Translations under genes and position numbers: made by a program | Notes under the pieces: generated by a model | What the model saw: only the letters and a program-made list of their open reading frames with translations | Databases searched by the model: none | Told to the model about the DNA's origin: nothing | Part shown: positions 52,440 to 63,343 of the stretch, piece after piece | Position numbering within the stretch: position 1 is the stretch's first letter | Layout: each line of letters begins with the position of its first letter | NCBI GenBank assembly: GCA_033782935.1 | Contig: JAWQEG010002438.1 | Coordinates: forward strand, 406,001-470,000 | Reading direction: 5' to 3' | DNA: 64,000 nucleotides | From: Petrolisthes cinctipes | Taxonomy: Eukaryota; Arthropoda; Malacostraca; Decapoda; Porcellanidae

Positions 52440-53645
52440 CGTTTTGGGGTGTGTTCTAACTGTTTTGGGGGTGCGGGAGTATGGGGCTGTCTTAGGGGGG
52501 TGCGGGAATATGGGGCAGGCTTGGGGGGGTGCGGGAATATGGGGCAGGCTTGGAGGGGTGCGGGAATATGGGGCAGGCTTGGGGGGGGACTGGGGGGTGC
52601 GAGAGTATGGGGCAGGCTTGGGGGGGGACTGAGAGGTGCGGGAATATGGGGCAGGCTTGGGGTGGGGGTTTGGGGGGTGCGGGAGTATGGGGCAGGCTTG
52701 GGGGGGGACTGGGGGGGTGTGGGAGTATGGGGCAGGCTTGGTGGGGGGTTTAGGGGGGTGCAGGAATATGGGGCAGGCTTTGGGGGGCTTGGGTGTATGG
52801 GGCAGGCTTTGGGGGGGGACTGGGGGGTGCAGGAGTATGGGGCAGGCTTGGGGGGTGTGTAGAAAGCCTGTCCCCTACTCCCGCACCACCCTAAGCCCCC
52901 CACCAAGACAGCCCCATACTCCCGCACTCCCCTAATCCCCACCAATGTGGAGGAGGCCATTAGTAAGCTTACCAACGATGATCTCAATACCAAGGAACTC
53001 AATTTCAACAACATTAGGGTGAGTACGAAACGTTTTGGGTGTTCTAACAGTTTTGGGGGTTTTAGGGGGGTGCGGGAGTATGGGGCAGGCTTGGGGGGGA
53101 CTGGGTGGGTGCGGGAGTATGGGGCAGGCTTGGGGAGGTGTGGGAGTATGGGGCAGGCTTGGTGGGGGGTTTAGGGGGGTGCAGAAATATGGGGGGGGAC
53201 TGGGGGGTGCGGGAGTATGGGGCAGGCTTGGGGGGGTGTGGGAGTATGGGGCAGGCTTGGTGGGGGGTTTTGGGGGGTGCAGGAATATGGGGCAGGCTTG
53301 GGGGGGGACTGGGGGGTGCAGGAGTATGGGGCAGGCTTGGGGGGGGACTGGGGGGTGCGGGAGTATGGGGCAGGCTTGGGGGGGTGGGTGGGAGTATGGG
53401 GCAGGCTTGGTGGGGGGTTTAAGGGGTGCAGGAATATGGGGCAGGCTTGGGGGGGGGGACTGGGGGGTGCGGGAGTATGGGGCAGGCTTGGGGGGGTGCG
53501 GGAGTATGGGGCAGGCTTGGGGGGAGTTGGGGGGGTGCAGGAGTATGGGGCAGGCTTGGGGGGGGGGTAGAAAGCCTGTCCTCTACTCCCGCACCACCCT
53601 AAACCCCCCACCAAGACAGCCCCATACTCCCGCACCTCCCTAACC
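52440..53645 (+). repeat. G-rich ~30-bp minisatellite between the tropomodulin-like exons
   Basis: Units of GGGGTGCGGGAGTATGGGGC plus AGGCTTGGGG fill 52480-52855 and 53060-53565. Each block closes with GTAGAAAGCCTGTCC and then the complementary C-rich form (CTCCCGCACCACCCTAA, CACCAAGACAGCCCCATAC). With exon and donor the larger unit is about 594 bp (52347 to 52941) and 708 bp (52941 to 53649). Many G4-type runs. The Gly-rich and Pro-rich frames are artefacts. Confidence 0.9.
52941..53018 (+). CDS. Tropomodulin-like exon, copy 2
   Basis: TNVEEAISKLTNDDLNTKEL then NFNNIR and the same GTGAGTACG donor. One replacement against copy 1 (Pro to Leu). Upstream text is C-rich (CTCCCCTAATCCCC) with no close AG, so use as an exon is doubtful. 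Confidence 0.5.
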
Positions 53646-53648
53646 CCT

Positions 53649-53726
53649 ACCAATGTGGAGGAGGCCTTTAGTAAGCATACCAACGATGATCCAAACACCA
53701 AGGAACTCAACTTTAATAATATTAGG
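53649..53726 (+). CDS. Tropomodulin-like exon, copy 3
   Basis: TNVEEAFSKHTNDDPNTKEL then NFNNIR and donor GTGAGTACT. Two replacements against copy 1 (Ile to Phe, Leu to His), both at positions that are normally hydrophobic and fixed. The motif GTGAGTACTAACYRTTTTAGG after it is itself doubled. Confidence 0.5.
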
Positions 53727-53930
53727 GTGAGTACTAACTGTTTTAGGGTGAGTACTAACCATTTTAGGGGTGGGTGGGGCTGGGGGGTATTAGGGGGGTG
53801 CACTTCTGATCAACATTTTCAATTTGTATGTATGTATTTATTACCTTGTTCTTTTATAACCAGGTAAATGTTAAGTAATTTAATATTGTTAATGTTTCTA
53901 AAACCGGCCTGCTCGTTCCTAAGTATATCA

Positions 53931-55770
53931 TCAACCACTATTTAACAACACTCTACTAAACACTTTCAAAGCTATCGGTGACAAAGTGATTCCCCTCCAA
54001 TTACCACATTCACTCAGGTCTCCTTTCTTGGGAATTTTAACAATCACACCATACTTCCAATCTGATGGTATTATTCCTGTTACCCATATCCTATTGAATA
54101 ACTTGGTCAAGATCATTGTTAATCTATCCTCCTCCACTTTAAACATTTCTGGAAATAAACCATCCTCCCCTGGTGCCTTATTATTCTTTAACTATTTCAT
54201 TGCCTTCTCCACTTCCCCCATCCTTATCTCTCCTGTTTCTATATTTAAATCTTCCTCAGTAGGTGGTATATCTTCTTCTGGCAGTATTGGCCTATTAAGA
54301 ACTATCTCAAAGTGCTCTTTCCATCTGTTTTTAATATCTCCATCTTTAGTCAGTAAATTACCATCCCTATCTCTAACAGGTATTTCCTTGCGTTTCTTTG
54401 CATTGCCACTCAGTTTTCTAATTGATTCATATGCTATCCTTTGACTCTGTCCATCATTTCTATTTATTAAAATTTCAGTTTCTGTAACCTTTCCATCTAC
54501 ATATCTTCTTTTATCTCTCCTTGTCAACCTTTTGACTTCTGAATGCAAACTCCAATACTCAGCTCTTGCTATCTCAATCTCATCATCATCATCACAATGC
54601 ATCTCACTCCTCAGTTTCGCTTCACGTCTCTTTTTTATCATATCCCACGTTTCATCTGACATCCATGTCTTTCTCCTACATCTACGTCTTCTTCCGATCG
54701 TACGATCAGCAGTTTCATGCAAAATTTTGTTCACATCCCCCCACACTTCTCTCCCCCTCTTCCAACGCATCCAGCACAAAGAACCTATTTCTGCATTCTA
54801 ATCGAAACTCTTCTCTTTCCTCTCCTTCCCTTCTAAGTGCATCAATATCATACCCACGGGTACCACATCTTTCCTTCTTCTGACTTTTAAGTTTAAACTT
54901 TACTTTTGCAATGATGAGTTGATGATCGCTACCAATATCCGCTCCTCGTTTAACATGAACATCTAGCAAAGAACTTCTATGCCTTCTACTGACAGCAATA
55001 TGATCAATTTGATTTTTGTAATTATCGCACGGTGACACCCACGTTGTCTTGTGTATGTTGCAATGCTGAAAAAGTGTACCGCCGATGACTAAATCATTAG
55101 CCAAACAGAAGCTCCCAAACCTCACTCCATTTTCAGTCATCCTTCTACCAACACCCATTTTACCCATACACTGCTCAAATCCCTCGTTTGAACAGCCCAA
55201 CACTGCATTAAAGTCGCCAATGCAGACCAAAATATCATGTCTAGGAACTCTTCCTACCACTTCCTGCAATCTTTCATAAAATGCATCTTTCCTTTCATCC
55301 GGTGCATTATTAATAGGCGCATAACACACAAACATACTTATGTTGCCATGATTGGACTTAAACCGTGCATAAAGCAGTCGCTCATCTATAGCTTCCCACT
55401 CATATAAAACCTTATTTGCCTTACAACTCAGTAGTAATCCTACACCCTGATAATGCCTTCCATCCTGTCGTCCAGATACCTACATAGGTAAACCATCCCC
55501 CAAATCCAGCTTATCAGTTCCGCTTAATCTAGTCTCTGTTAGAGCACAAATATCAAGTCCATAATTTTTGAAACCAGCCACTAACTCATCAATTTTACTG
55601 TCCTGATTGAGTGTTCTTACACTCCAATTACCAATTTTTAACATATTTTTTGCATTAATTAGAGAATTATTTTGTATATGAGGCAACCGTGTGATTCTTT
55701 GCACCCCCTGCCCATTTAAGAGCTGCACGGGACTGGGAGCCATTGCTATTCTTTCTGAGTTCATCTTGGT
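53931..55770 (-). pseudogene. Non-LTR retrotransposon 5' part: endonuclease, linker and RT start
   Basis: Minus strand. 55764 onward has MLKIGNWSVRTLNQDSKIDE and LDICALTETRLSGTDKLD (endonuclease, catalytic Glu). After stops near 55480 it continues with FVCYAPINNAPDERKDAFYE, CIGDFNAVLG, QIDHIAVSRR and GSDHQLIIAKV. A frameshift around 54780 leads to the linker (TWMSDETWDMIKKRREAKLR, RKLSGNAKKRKEIPVRD) and then, after a break near 54190, WKYGVIVKIPKKGDLSECGN and WRGITLSPIALKVFSRVLL, the RT fingers. It ends at about 53931, so the 3' end is lost. The family differs from the other three; clade not settled. Confidence 0.8.
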
Positions 55771-56022
55771 CTCTTTGGCTAATTACCTGAACACTTCGCC
55801 AGAGTGTTGCAGTCGCAGTAGGCAGCTAACTTGCCTGTTTGCCCGCACCCGCAAGGCTCAGCTGTGCTAAAACCATGCGCATGCTGGCGAGCTTTCCAGC
55901 CATTTCACTCTCAAGGAGTTTATCTGCCTGGGAAAGCATCCACCCCCCTGCTCCCGAGGGCTTTGGCTACTTGCACTCCGTAAACAGAGTGGGCGATGGG
56001 GCCACCACATCCCTACGCCTAT

Positions 56023-56270
56023 AAGTTCTTTTCTTCTCTGCTATTATTGCCTGCCTCATTTCTTAACACCATCATCATCACCATGTTTTTCTTTCTGCCA
56101 TTCTTTCTAAGTTCTTTTCTTCTCTGCTATTATTGCCTGCCTCACTTCTTAACACCATCATCATCACCATGTTTTTCTTTCTGCCATTCTTTCTAAGTTC
56201 TTTTCTTCTCTGCTATTATTGCCTGCCTCACTTCTTAACACCATCATCATCATCATGTTTCTCTTTCTCT
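56023..56270 (+). repeat. Three tandem 86-bp units
   Basis: AAGTTCTTTTCTTCTCTGCT starts at 56023, 56109 and 56195. Units include TTATTGCCTGCCTCAYTTCT and AACACCATCATCATCACCATG. 55780-56020 before it is GC-richer and probably the 5' leader of the preceding retrotransposon. Confidence 0.9.
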
Positions 56271-56357
56271 CCATCTTCACCCATTCATTTCACCACAAAC
56301 CTTCTCTTGTTACTTCCATTAGTGTGACTCTATATTCCGTCCATCCTCTCTCAACCT

Positions 56358-56514
56358 CATTTACTACGATGGAAGGAAAGTGTTGGTGGATATTATTATC
56401 ATTATTATTATTATGAGGTGCTGCAAAATTATACACGTGTTGTTCTTTATTAACAAGTTATTTCTTTCTTTATTAACAAGATATTTACTACAATGGAAGG
56501 AAATTGTTGGTGAA

Positions 56515-56550
<36 letters not shown>

Positions 56551-57035
56551 GACGTTGCAAAATTATACAGCTAATTTCTCCTGGAATTCTCTCTGTATGT
56601 CTTTAACTATAAATACACTGAAGTAATCTCTAATGAATAATTGATACAAAATACCCTTACACCTAATTTTAACTCATTAATTTAATCACACAAACATTAT
56701 TATTATACATACATTTCTTTACATATATTATTATGGTAGTTAATATAACAAAGTGAGGTTTGTATCTTTGTAACCATCTCAGTCACTTCACACACTGTAC
56801 AGTCACAATCAAATATCCACCAACACTTTCCTTCCATCTTAGTAAATATCTTGGTAATAAAGAACAACACGTGTATGATTTTGCAGCACCTCATAATAAT
56901 AAAAATAATAATATCCACCAACACTTTCCTTCCATCGTATTAAATATTTTGGTAATAAAATACAACACGTGTATGATTTTGCACCACTTCATAATAATAA
57001 TAATAATAATAATGATATCCACCAACACCAAGGTT
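56358..57035. mobile_element. Foldback element arrays, GAGGTGCTGCAAAATTATAC family
   Basis: Plus-orientation units at 56358-56565 (TTTACTACGATGGAAGGAAA, GTGTTGGTGGATATTATTAT, GAGGTGCTGCAAAAT) and minus-orientation units at 56795-57035 (CACAATCAAATATCCACCAA, CACTTTCCTTCCATC, GTGTATGATTTTGCAGCACC). About 230 bp of AT-rich text separates the two arms. Same family as 14188-16235. Confidence 0.75.
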
Positions 57036-57638
57036 ACAATAAGCATGATAAAGTAAACACTAAACTGAGTCTGTATAATCATGTTATTAAAATTTTAGAT
57101 CACAGTACTGTTTGTCCTAATTAACTGAAAGACAACAATGGATTACTGTATATATCTGTGTATAACCTTTATCAAAATTATACATAGAGTATTCTACCTC
57201 GGATACTTCAATTCTTTTGTAAATCAAGAAAAATGTATTAACTGATATTCAGAATACACACGTATCCACAAAACCCTGAAAACAAATAAAAGATAACATG
57301 AAATTTTCAGAACTTGAAAAAATATGTAAAATAAAAATATATCAGTAATAATAATAATAAACAAAAATATTGAATTATAATTTTTCCCACATATAAACAA
57401 AACTATTGTGAGATATAGCAAAAATTAATATATACCTGTAATATATTTCATACAGACAACAAAATGAAGGTCAAATCACAAAATGGATGGTGTGGACATA
57501 AAAATAATCTTACCATCTCATTTGTTTCATTAGTCTTAGTTCTACAACACAGTAAGTCCTCATCACTCCCACAACAACCACAACCAATATTAGTTCCAGA
57601 CCTGATGTGTGTGTTAATGTGTTTATTTGTGTGTTTTA

Positions 57639-57800
57639 TTAAGGGGGTAATAATACACTTTAGGTATACTAGAGTGCTTTGATTTCTCCAGTGTATGCCA
57701 GGAAACAGGACCAGACTAACATAAATAATGGTGGCCTGTTGTTGCTTGGAATACTCTGAAGGAATCTCTCTCTCACTCTCATTCTCTCTCACTCTCACTC

Positions 57801-57872
<72 letters not shown>
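57639..57872 (+). repeat. piggyBac-like foldback fragment running into a (CT)n microsatellite
   Basis: TTAAGGGGGTAATAATACAC at 57639 and CCAGTGTATGCCAGGAAACA match the element at 58039-58199; its right end is replaced by (CT)n from about 57763 to 57872. 57060-57440 and 57480-57600 hold nothing I recognise. Confidence 0.65.
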
Positions 57873-57876
<4 letters not shown>

Positions 57877-58038
57877 GTTGTTCGAGATTTAACACCCCAT
57901 TAATATTTTACAGTGGTGGTTTGCGATGCATTCTAAGCCACAATGCTACTACTTAGCAATCTTGTCAGTATTTTATATAAACCCAGTGGGAAGTAAATAT
58001 TTCACCATCCGGAATAAAAACTAATCAACTGAATTGCG

Positions 58039-58199
58039 TTAAGGGGAAGATATATTTTAGATACATTGGAGTCCCTTGATTCCTCCAAAGTATGCCAGGA
58101 AACAGTACCAAGTTAACAAAAATAATAGTGGCCTGTTGCTTGGAGTAGTCTGGAGGAATCATTTATTCCATATTTACCAACACTGTATCTCCCCCTTAA
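58039..58199. mobile_element. TTAA-bounded foldback MITE
   Basis: TTAAGGGGAAGATA and TATCTCCCCCTTAA are the ends, and GATTCCTCCAAAGTAT pairs with AGTCTGGAGGAATC inside. TTAA at both edges suits a piggyBac-type duplication. Relatives: 57639 and 59162-59347. Confidence 0.65.
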
Positions 58200-58303
58200 C
58201 CATGAACCAAGATGTCAGTTGAACACTTTTTATTGGCCATCACAAAATTTAATGTTTCCTTTAGATAACTCCCCAGCCACCCACTCACCCATGAAGTCTC
58301 CTG

Positions 58304-58543
58304 GGCCGGTGTTCACAAAAGCAAAGTTCACGCTTAAGTAAAAATTTTGTTTGTAAGCTTTCATTCACGGCAAGGACTGGGACACGGAACTGCTTCGAAA
58401 TCATAACATAAGCTCATACTAATTGAATAAATAGAATAACAAACCATTCACTGCTTTGAAATGTGCCTGAAACAGTTTGGTGAGGTCAGTAATGCAAATA
58501 TACAAATACATCCAAACTTTAAAATGTTTTGTGAATACCGGCC
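58304..58543. mobile_element. PIF/Harbinger-type MITE
   Basis: GGCCGGTGTTCACAAAA and TTTTGTGAATACCGGCC, 16 of 17 inverted, with CTG on both sides (58301-58303, 58544-58546) as a 3-bp duplication. GGCCGGTATTCACAAA is a known type of Harbinger end. No coding sequence. Confidence 0.75.
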
Positions 58544-58609
58544 CTGGCATATAAGTCTATTTACGTGATAAAAACCATATAAATACAGTACTTTAAACTG
58601 GCTGAGAGA

Positions 58610-58770
58610 AATCTACACTGAATTAGATGAGAGCAACTAGCTTTTTACTACAATGAATCTACACTGAATTTATAGAGAGAGAGGCAGTTGGATTTTCACT
58701 ACAATGAATCTACACTGAATTTATAGAGAGAGAGGCAGTTGGAAATTTACTACCATAAATCTACACTGAA
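58610..58770 (+). repeat. Tandem ~51-bp repeat, three to four units
   Basis: AATCTACACTGAATTTATAG, AGAGAGAGGCAGTTGGA, TTTTCACTACAATG recur from 58613 to about 58768. 58800-59160 after it is unremarkable. Confidence 0.85.
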
Positions 58771-59161
58771 TATATGGATACAGCAAGTTAAGTAAAATGT
58801 TCTCTCAACACATAATTATTGTTGTCTGGTTATGAGTGTTAATAATAAGGACTTACTGTGACTCACTGAATGGTATAGGGGATGATGTAAAGTGACCATC
58901 TCCAAACCCATTACAGTGAAGTGATATCAACTGAAGAAGTACGGTTGGCTACAGGAATTTTTATACAGGCTATATGGAAAGAGAGGTCATTATTTTGGAA
59001 GTACAGCATGATAAGATCTACCAAGTGACTCAGTGATTGCAAAACAACAAACTTGATAATAATGTTGTATTGCAGTTATGTAGTCTTTCATCTTCTTTAT
59101 GTTGTAGGGTCTGGAAAACAACAGCGTGTATACGAATTCTTGTAGCCAATAGTACAAACTC

Positions 59162-59347
59162 TTAAGGATGAGAGGGTAAAGGGATGGGTTGGATTCACTC
59201 TTTGGTATATTGGATCGCTACTGATTCCTCCATACTATGCCAGGAAATGAATCACCTCAATGTTACTATAAGGGGATCCATTGTTTTGTGTCATGGCTGG
59301 AAGATTCATTAGCCCTCCAATTTACCATCAAGAATATCTCCCCTTAA
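59162..59347. mobile_element. TTAA-bounded foldback MITE, third copy
   Basis: TTAAGGATGAGAGGG to AATATCTCCCCTTAA, with GATTCCTCCATACTATGCCA and GGAAATGAATCACC inside, as in 58039-58199. Confidence 0.55.
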
Positions 59348-59550
59348 TTAAAGACATGGCTGGGTCAGAAACACAACAAACTGTGTTTTGTAATGATGGT
59401 AATATTAAACTACTTCTTTGAGGAAAAGGCTCTTGGTTACTCGTTCAGTCGGTGTTATTTTGCTCTACAAACTGAGTGACAAAGAGCTTTACCCTTGAAG
59501 AAGTGGTTTAATAATACAACCCATTAGTGTTACCAAATGCACTATGAAGC

Positions 59551-59690
59551 ATTGGGCTGTATGCAAGAACATCTGTAGTGTCGATGATGGCGTGGTACCG
59601 ATACGATGGCTCAGTTGTAAGGAGTCGCCATACTTGTACCACGTCATAGTATGCATCAGGAATGTTTTTGAATATGGACCACTGAAATAC
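59551..59690. mobile_element. Foldback element, GGTACCGGTACGATG type
   Basis: TGTATGCAAGAACATCTGTA, GATGGCGTGGTACCGATACG facing CGCCATACTTGTACCACGTC and GAATGTTTTTGAATATGGACC. This single-hairpin copy shows what the element at 45776-47046 looked like before its core multiplied. Confidence 0.7.
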
Positions 59691-59917
59691 TAGTTTGACA
59701 TGAATTGAATAAGGCAGGCAGTTATCAACAATATTCCTACTTTAAACAATTGTTGGATGATTTTACACACATACAACTGCATAATTAATGGGGGTAGTAT
59801 GTACAATACTTAAAAAAAGTATCAGCACTCAGAGGGTAGATAGTTTCGAAAACGTCAGTTGGGAGTCTCTCGGGCGTGTTTCAGATCATATCGCTGATTT
59901 TTCAAATTGTTTGTTGG

Positions 59918-60408
59918 TGTCAAACGACTAAGGAAAACAAAAATAATTCGTATTTATTTTGGGGTACTTTGGGGTTCTACATAAAGTATTAAATTATGTA
60001 TGAAGAATATTTATATGTATAAACTTAAAGAGTAATGTTATGAAAACAAAAAGAAAAATGTTATAAGATTGTTGGTGTATTTCACAGTATTATTTTTTCG
60101 TGTTTTGTTTTCTGTTAATATGTTGGAGGCAGTGATTCATTGCCAAGTTAACCTGAGGGTGTTTGAGGTGGGGGACGGGAGAAGTAAGCCTGCAGTCACA
60201 GAAGGAGGAGTGAGCCCCACTTTGTATGTGCCAGAGTTGAGAGTTGTGTGGTGACCAGAGACCCTGGACATATTTTGTGTGTTAGCCAGAGATCCTGGAA
60301 GTGTTACAGTACGGAGTGTGTCAAAACCCACTTGTAAATAGTGTAAATATATGTACATTTTGGGTTCATCGTGTTTATCGTATCCTTTGTACTATCGATC
60401 CCCTGACA
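59918..60408 (+). repeat. Possible 5' LTR of the Gmr1-like element
   Basis: TGTCA at 59918 and TGACA at 60404-60408 are inverted, and TGGTGCCCAGACCCGGGAC, a good tRNA-primer site, starts two bases later (60411). The 3' LTR is beyond the window, so the left edge is a guess. Confidence 0.4.
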
Positions 60409-60490
60409 AATGGTGCCCAGACCCGGGACATATAGTGCACGTACAGATACGGGAGTAAACTAACACGTCGAGGACAAAGTGAAGAGCATA

Positions 60491-63343
60491 ATGGCTGAGT
60501 ATCAGTTACTCAAAGAGTACACAGATTTGGGACAGACACTTGGGTATAGTGGTGAAGGTTTACAAAAGTTTGTGTCAGAACTTCTACAGCAAGAGCATCA
60601 ACGACGAGCGGAAGAGCGGAATGAAGAAAAGGAAAATTTGAAGTTACAACTGGAGATTGAAAAAACGAAACTAGCTGCAACTCAAGCCGCTTCCACCGCT
60701 CCTCCTTCACCCCAGGTTGCTGTTCCGAAGCCAAAACTACCAAAGTATGATCAAACCATCGAGGAAGTTGACGTATATCTCGATCGATTTGAAAGGTATG
60801 CATCAACAAATAAGTGGGCACGTGATGACTGGGCAAATATACTAAGTCCTCTGTTAACCGGGAAAGCTCTTCAAGCGTATGTGTCTCTTCCGTTAGATGA
60901 TGCCAGTAATTATGACACAGTGAAAAAGGCTATATTACAACGTTACTTGTTAACAGAGGAAGGTTACAGACAAAAGTTCAGGGATAATTGCCTAGAAAAA
61001 GGCGAGACAGTTTCTCAGTTTGCGTCTCGAATGTGTTACTATTTTGATCGTTGAATTGAACTTTCTGGTGTTGGCAAAACTTTTGAATCATTGAGAGACT
61101 TAATGTTGCGAGAACAATTCCTAAGGAAGTGTAAAACGGATCTTAAGTTATTTTTGAAAGAAAGAACTCCCACTGCATTGAAAGACCTGATTAAGTTAAC
61201 TGAACAGTATTTAGGTGCACACGGTAGTCCTATGTGGTGTGATAAAAATAACCCAAGGTTTAAGCAAGAAATTAAAGATACTGGGTCACGCCAGTCTGAA
61301 ACCTCTAAGACGACTACAACACCACACGCCAACGTGATACGAGAGCAGGATCGTGTACGGAGGCAATGTTTTCTTTGCCATCGTTCAGGACATGTGGCCA
61401 GGGATTGCTGGACTTCAGGGAAAGGACATAAGCTGCAAAACGTCGGATCGAAAGAGAAGGATGTGACATCAGCTGCCTGTAAAGAATCTACATCCAATCC
61501 TACAGGAAGTTTATCAACTGGTGAGGAGGAAGTTCCCTGGTCACTAGGTTCCGAATCCATGGCAGGAGGACTACTGACGAGTGACGGTTTGGTTGGTGAG
61601 CGGAAGGTAGAAGTTCTACGGGACACTGGTTGTACAGGGGTAGTGGTGAAAGAGGAGTGTGTCTGCCCTGAACAAATGACTGGAGGTGTAAAAAGGTGTT
61701 TTTTAATTGATCGTACAGTTCTCGTTTGTCCAGTGGCCAAGATTTATGTCAGCACCCCATACTACACTGGTGAAGTGGAAGCAACGTGTATGAAGAACCC
61801 TATTTGCGACCTCATTATTGGGAACATACCAGGCGCTACTGTAGGTGACTCCTTCACACATGAGACCCCTTTCTCTGCAACATCTGAAGCTCCAGGTGGA
61901 AGCGACGCATCGACAGTCTGTAGGGAGGATGAAGAACACCCACTAACTACAGAGGGGACAAGGACATGTGAAGACCCCTTCTCTGGAATGTGCATATCAC
62001 CGGATGATATCGGAGGAGCAGTGGTGACGCGAGCACAACACCGAAGAGATCAACAGCCAAGGCGTCCTTTAAAGGTTGTGGTGGAGGTAGGATTGGAAAA
62101 TCGTCCCATCACTATCGCCGAACAGGAGTCTGATGAAAATCTATGTAGATTACTGCAAAAGGTTAACAACTCTACAGATGGTAACACTTGTTATGTTAAA
62201 GATGGAGGATTATGGTCCAGGCTGTATGATAATAACGGGGTTGAAGTTAAGCAACTTTTAATACCATTTGCACGAAGGGGTAGAATACTTCAGTTAGCAC
62301 ACGAGTCATTAATGGGAGGTCATTTGGGTGCAAAGAAAACGGAGGACAGGATTAAATCATGCTTTTACTGGCCTGGAATGACGTCTGATGTAAAAAGGTG
62401 GTGTCGTACATGCGACATTTGCCAAAGAACCATACCTAAGGGCAAGGTTAGTAAAGTTCCATTGAAATCTTTTCCAGTGATAACCATTCCATTTCCAACT
62501 GTAGCCATAGACTTAGTTGGTCCGATTATTCCACCTTCGTCCCGAGGTAATAGATACATTTTGACTTTTATCGATTATGGAACTAGGTGGCCGGAGGCAG
62601 TCCCATTACCAGAAATATCAACGGTGACCATAGCTGAAGCTTTGATGGAAATATTTTCTAGATTAGGGTTTCCCCAAGAAGTGTTAAGCGATGGGGGTTC
62701 ACAATTCACATCTCTGATGTCTGAGGTTTGTCGACTCATAAGTGTGAAACAGGCATTTACTACCCCGTACCATCCTCAGTGTAATGAGCTTAATGAAAGG
62801 TTCAATGGAACCTTGAAGTCCATGTTACGGAAGATGTGCCAAGAACGACCAAAGGACTGGGACAGGTATCTACCCGCGGTCATGTTTGCTTACAGGGAAG
62901 TACATCAAGCGAGTGTAGGTTTTTCTCCTTTTGAGATGTTATATGGTCGTACGGTGAAAGGCGCACTAAGCTTATTAAAGACTTTATGGAGTAATGAGAA
63001 TTATACTGAGGAGATTCATAATACCTACATGTATGTTACAGAATTAAAACACAGATTAGAAGAAACCTGTAAGATAGCTCAAAGGAATCTGGGTGATGCT
63101 AAGAAGGCACAAAAACACTATTATGATAAGAAGTCCAGACAGCGTAAATTCAATGTTGGAGACAAAGTTCTTTTACTACTGCCTACTGATACAAACAAGT
63201 TATTATTAAACTGGAAAGGCCCATTTGAGGTAATAGAAGTAATTAATGACTGTGATTATAGAATAACTTTGCAGGATGGTAGAAGCAAAGTATTTCATGC
63301 AAATCTTCTCAAGAAGTACGAAGATCGGGAGCAAATACTGTAA
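60491..63343 (+). pseudogene. Gmr1-like Gypsy element: gag, protease and integrase in one frame
   Basis: ATG at 60491. Gag includes a coiled start (RRAEERNEEKENLKLQLEIE) and VDVYLDRFERYASTNKW, and is cut by one TGA at 61052-61054 (YYFDR|IELSG); the frame is the same on both sides, so a Trp-to-stop change is likely. One CCHC knuckle (CFLCHRSGHVARDC). Protease LRDTGCTGVVV with CDLIIGNIPG. Integrase: HESLMGGHLGAKKTEDRI and CRTCDIC (HHCC finger), AIDLVGP (Asp), LSDGGSQF (Asp), NELNERFNG (Glu), then WKGPFEV (GPY/F module). It stops at TAA 63341-63343. RT is not between protease and integrase but follows, as in Gmr1-like Gypsy elements and unlike standard Ty3/Gypsy. Confidence 0.9.

Noticed and set aside
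61052..61054. Programmed readthrough stop
   Set aside because: The TGA lies within the capsid part of gag, not at a gag/pol border, and a second TGA lies in RT; plain decay is simpler.
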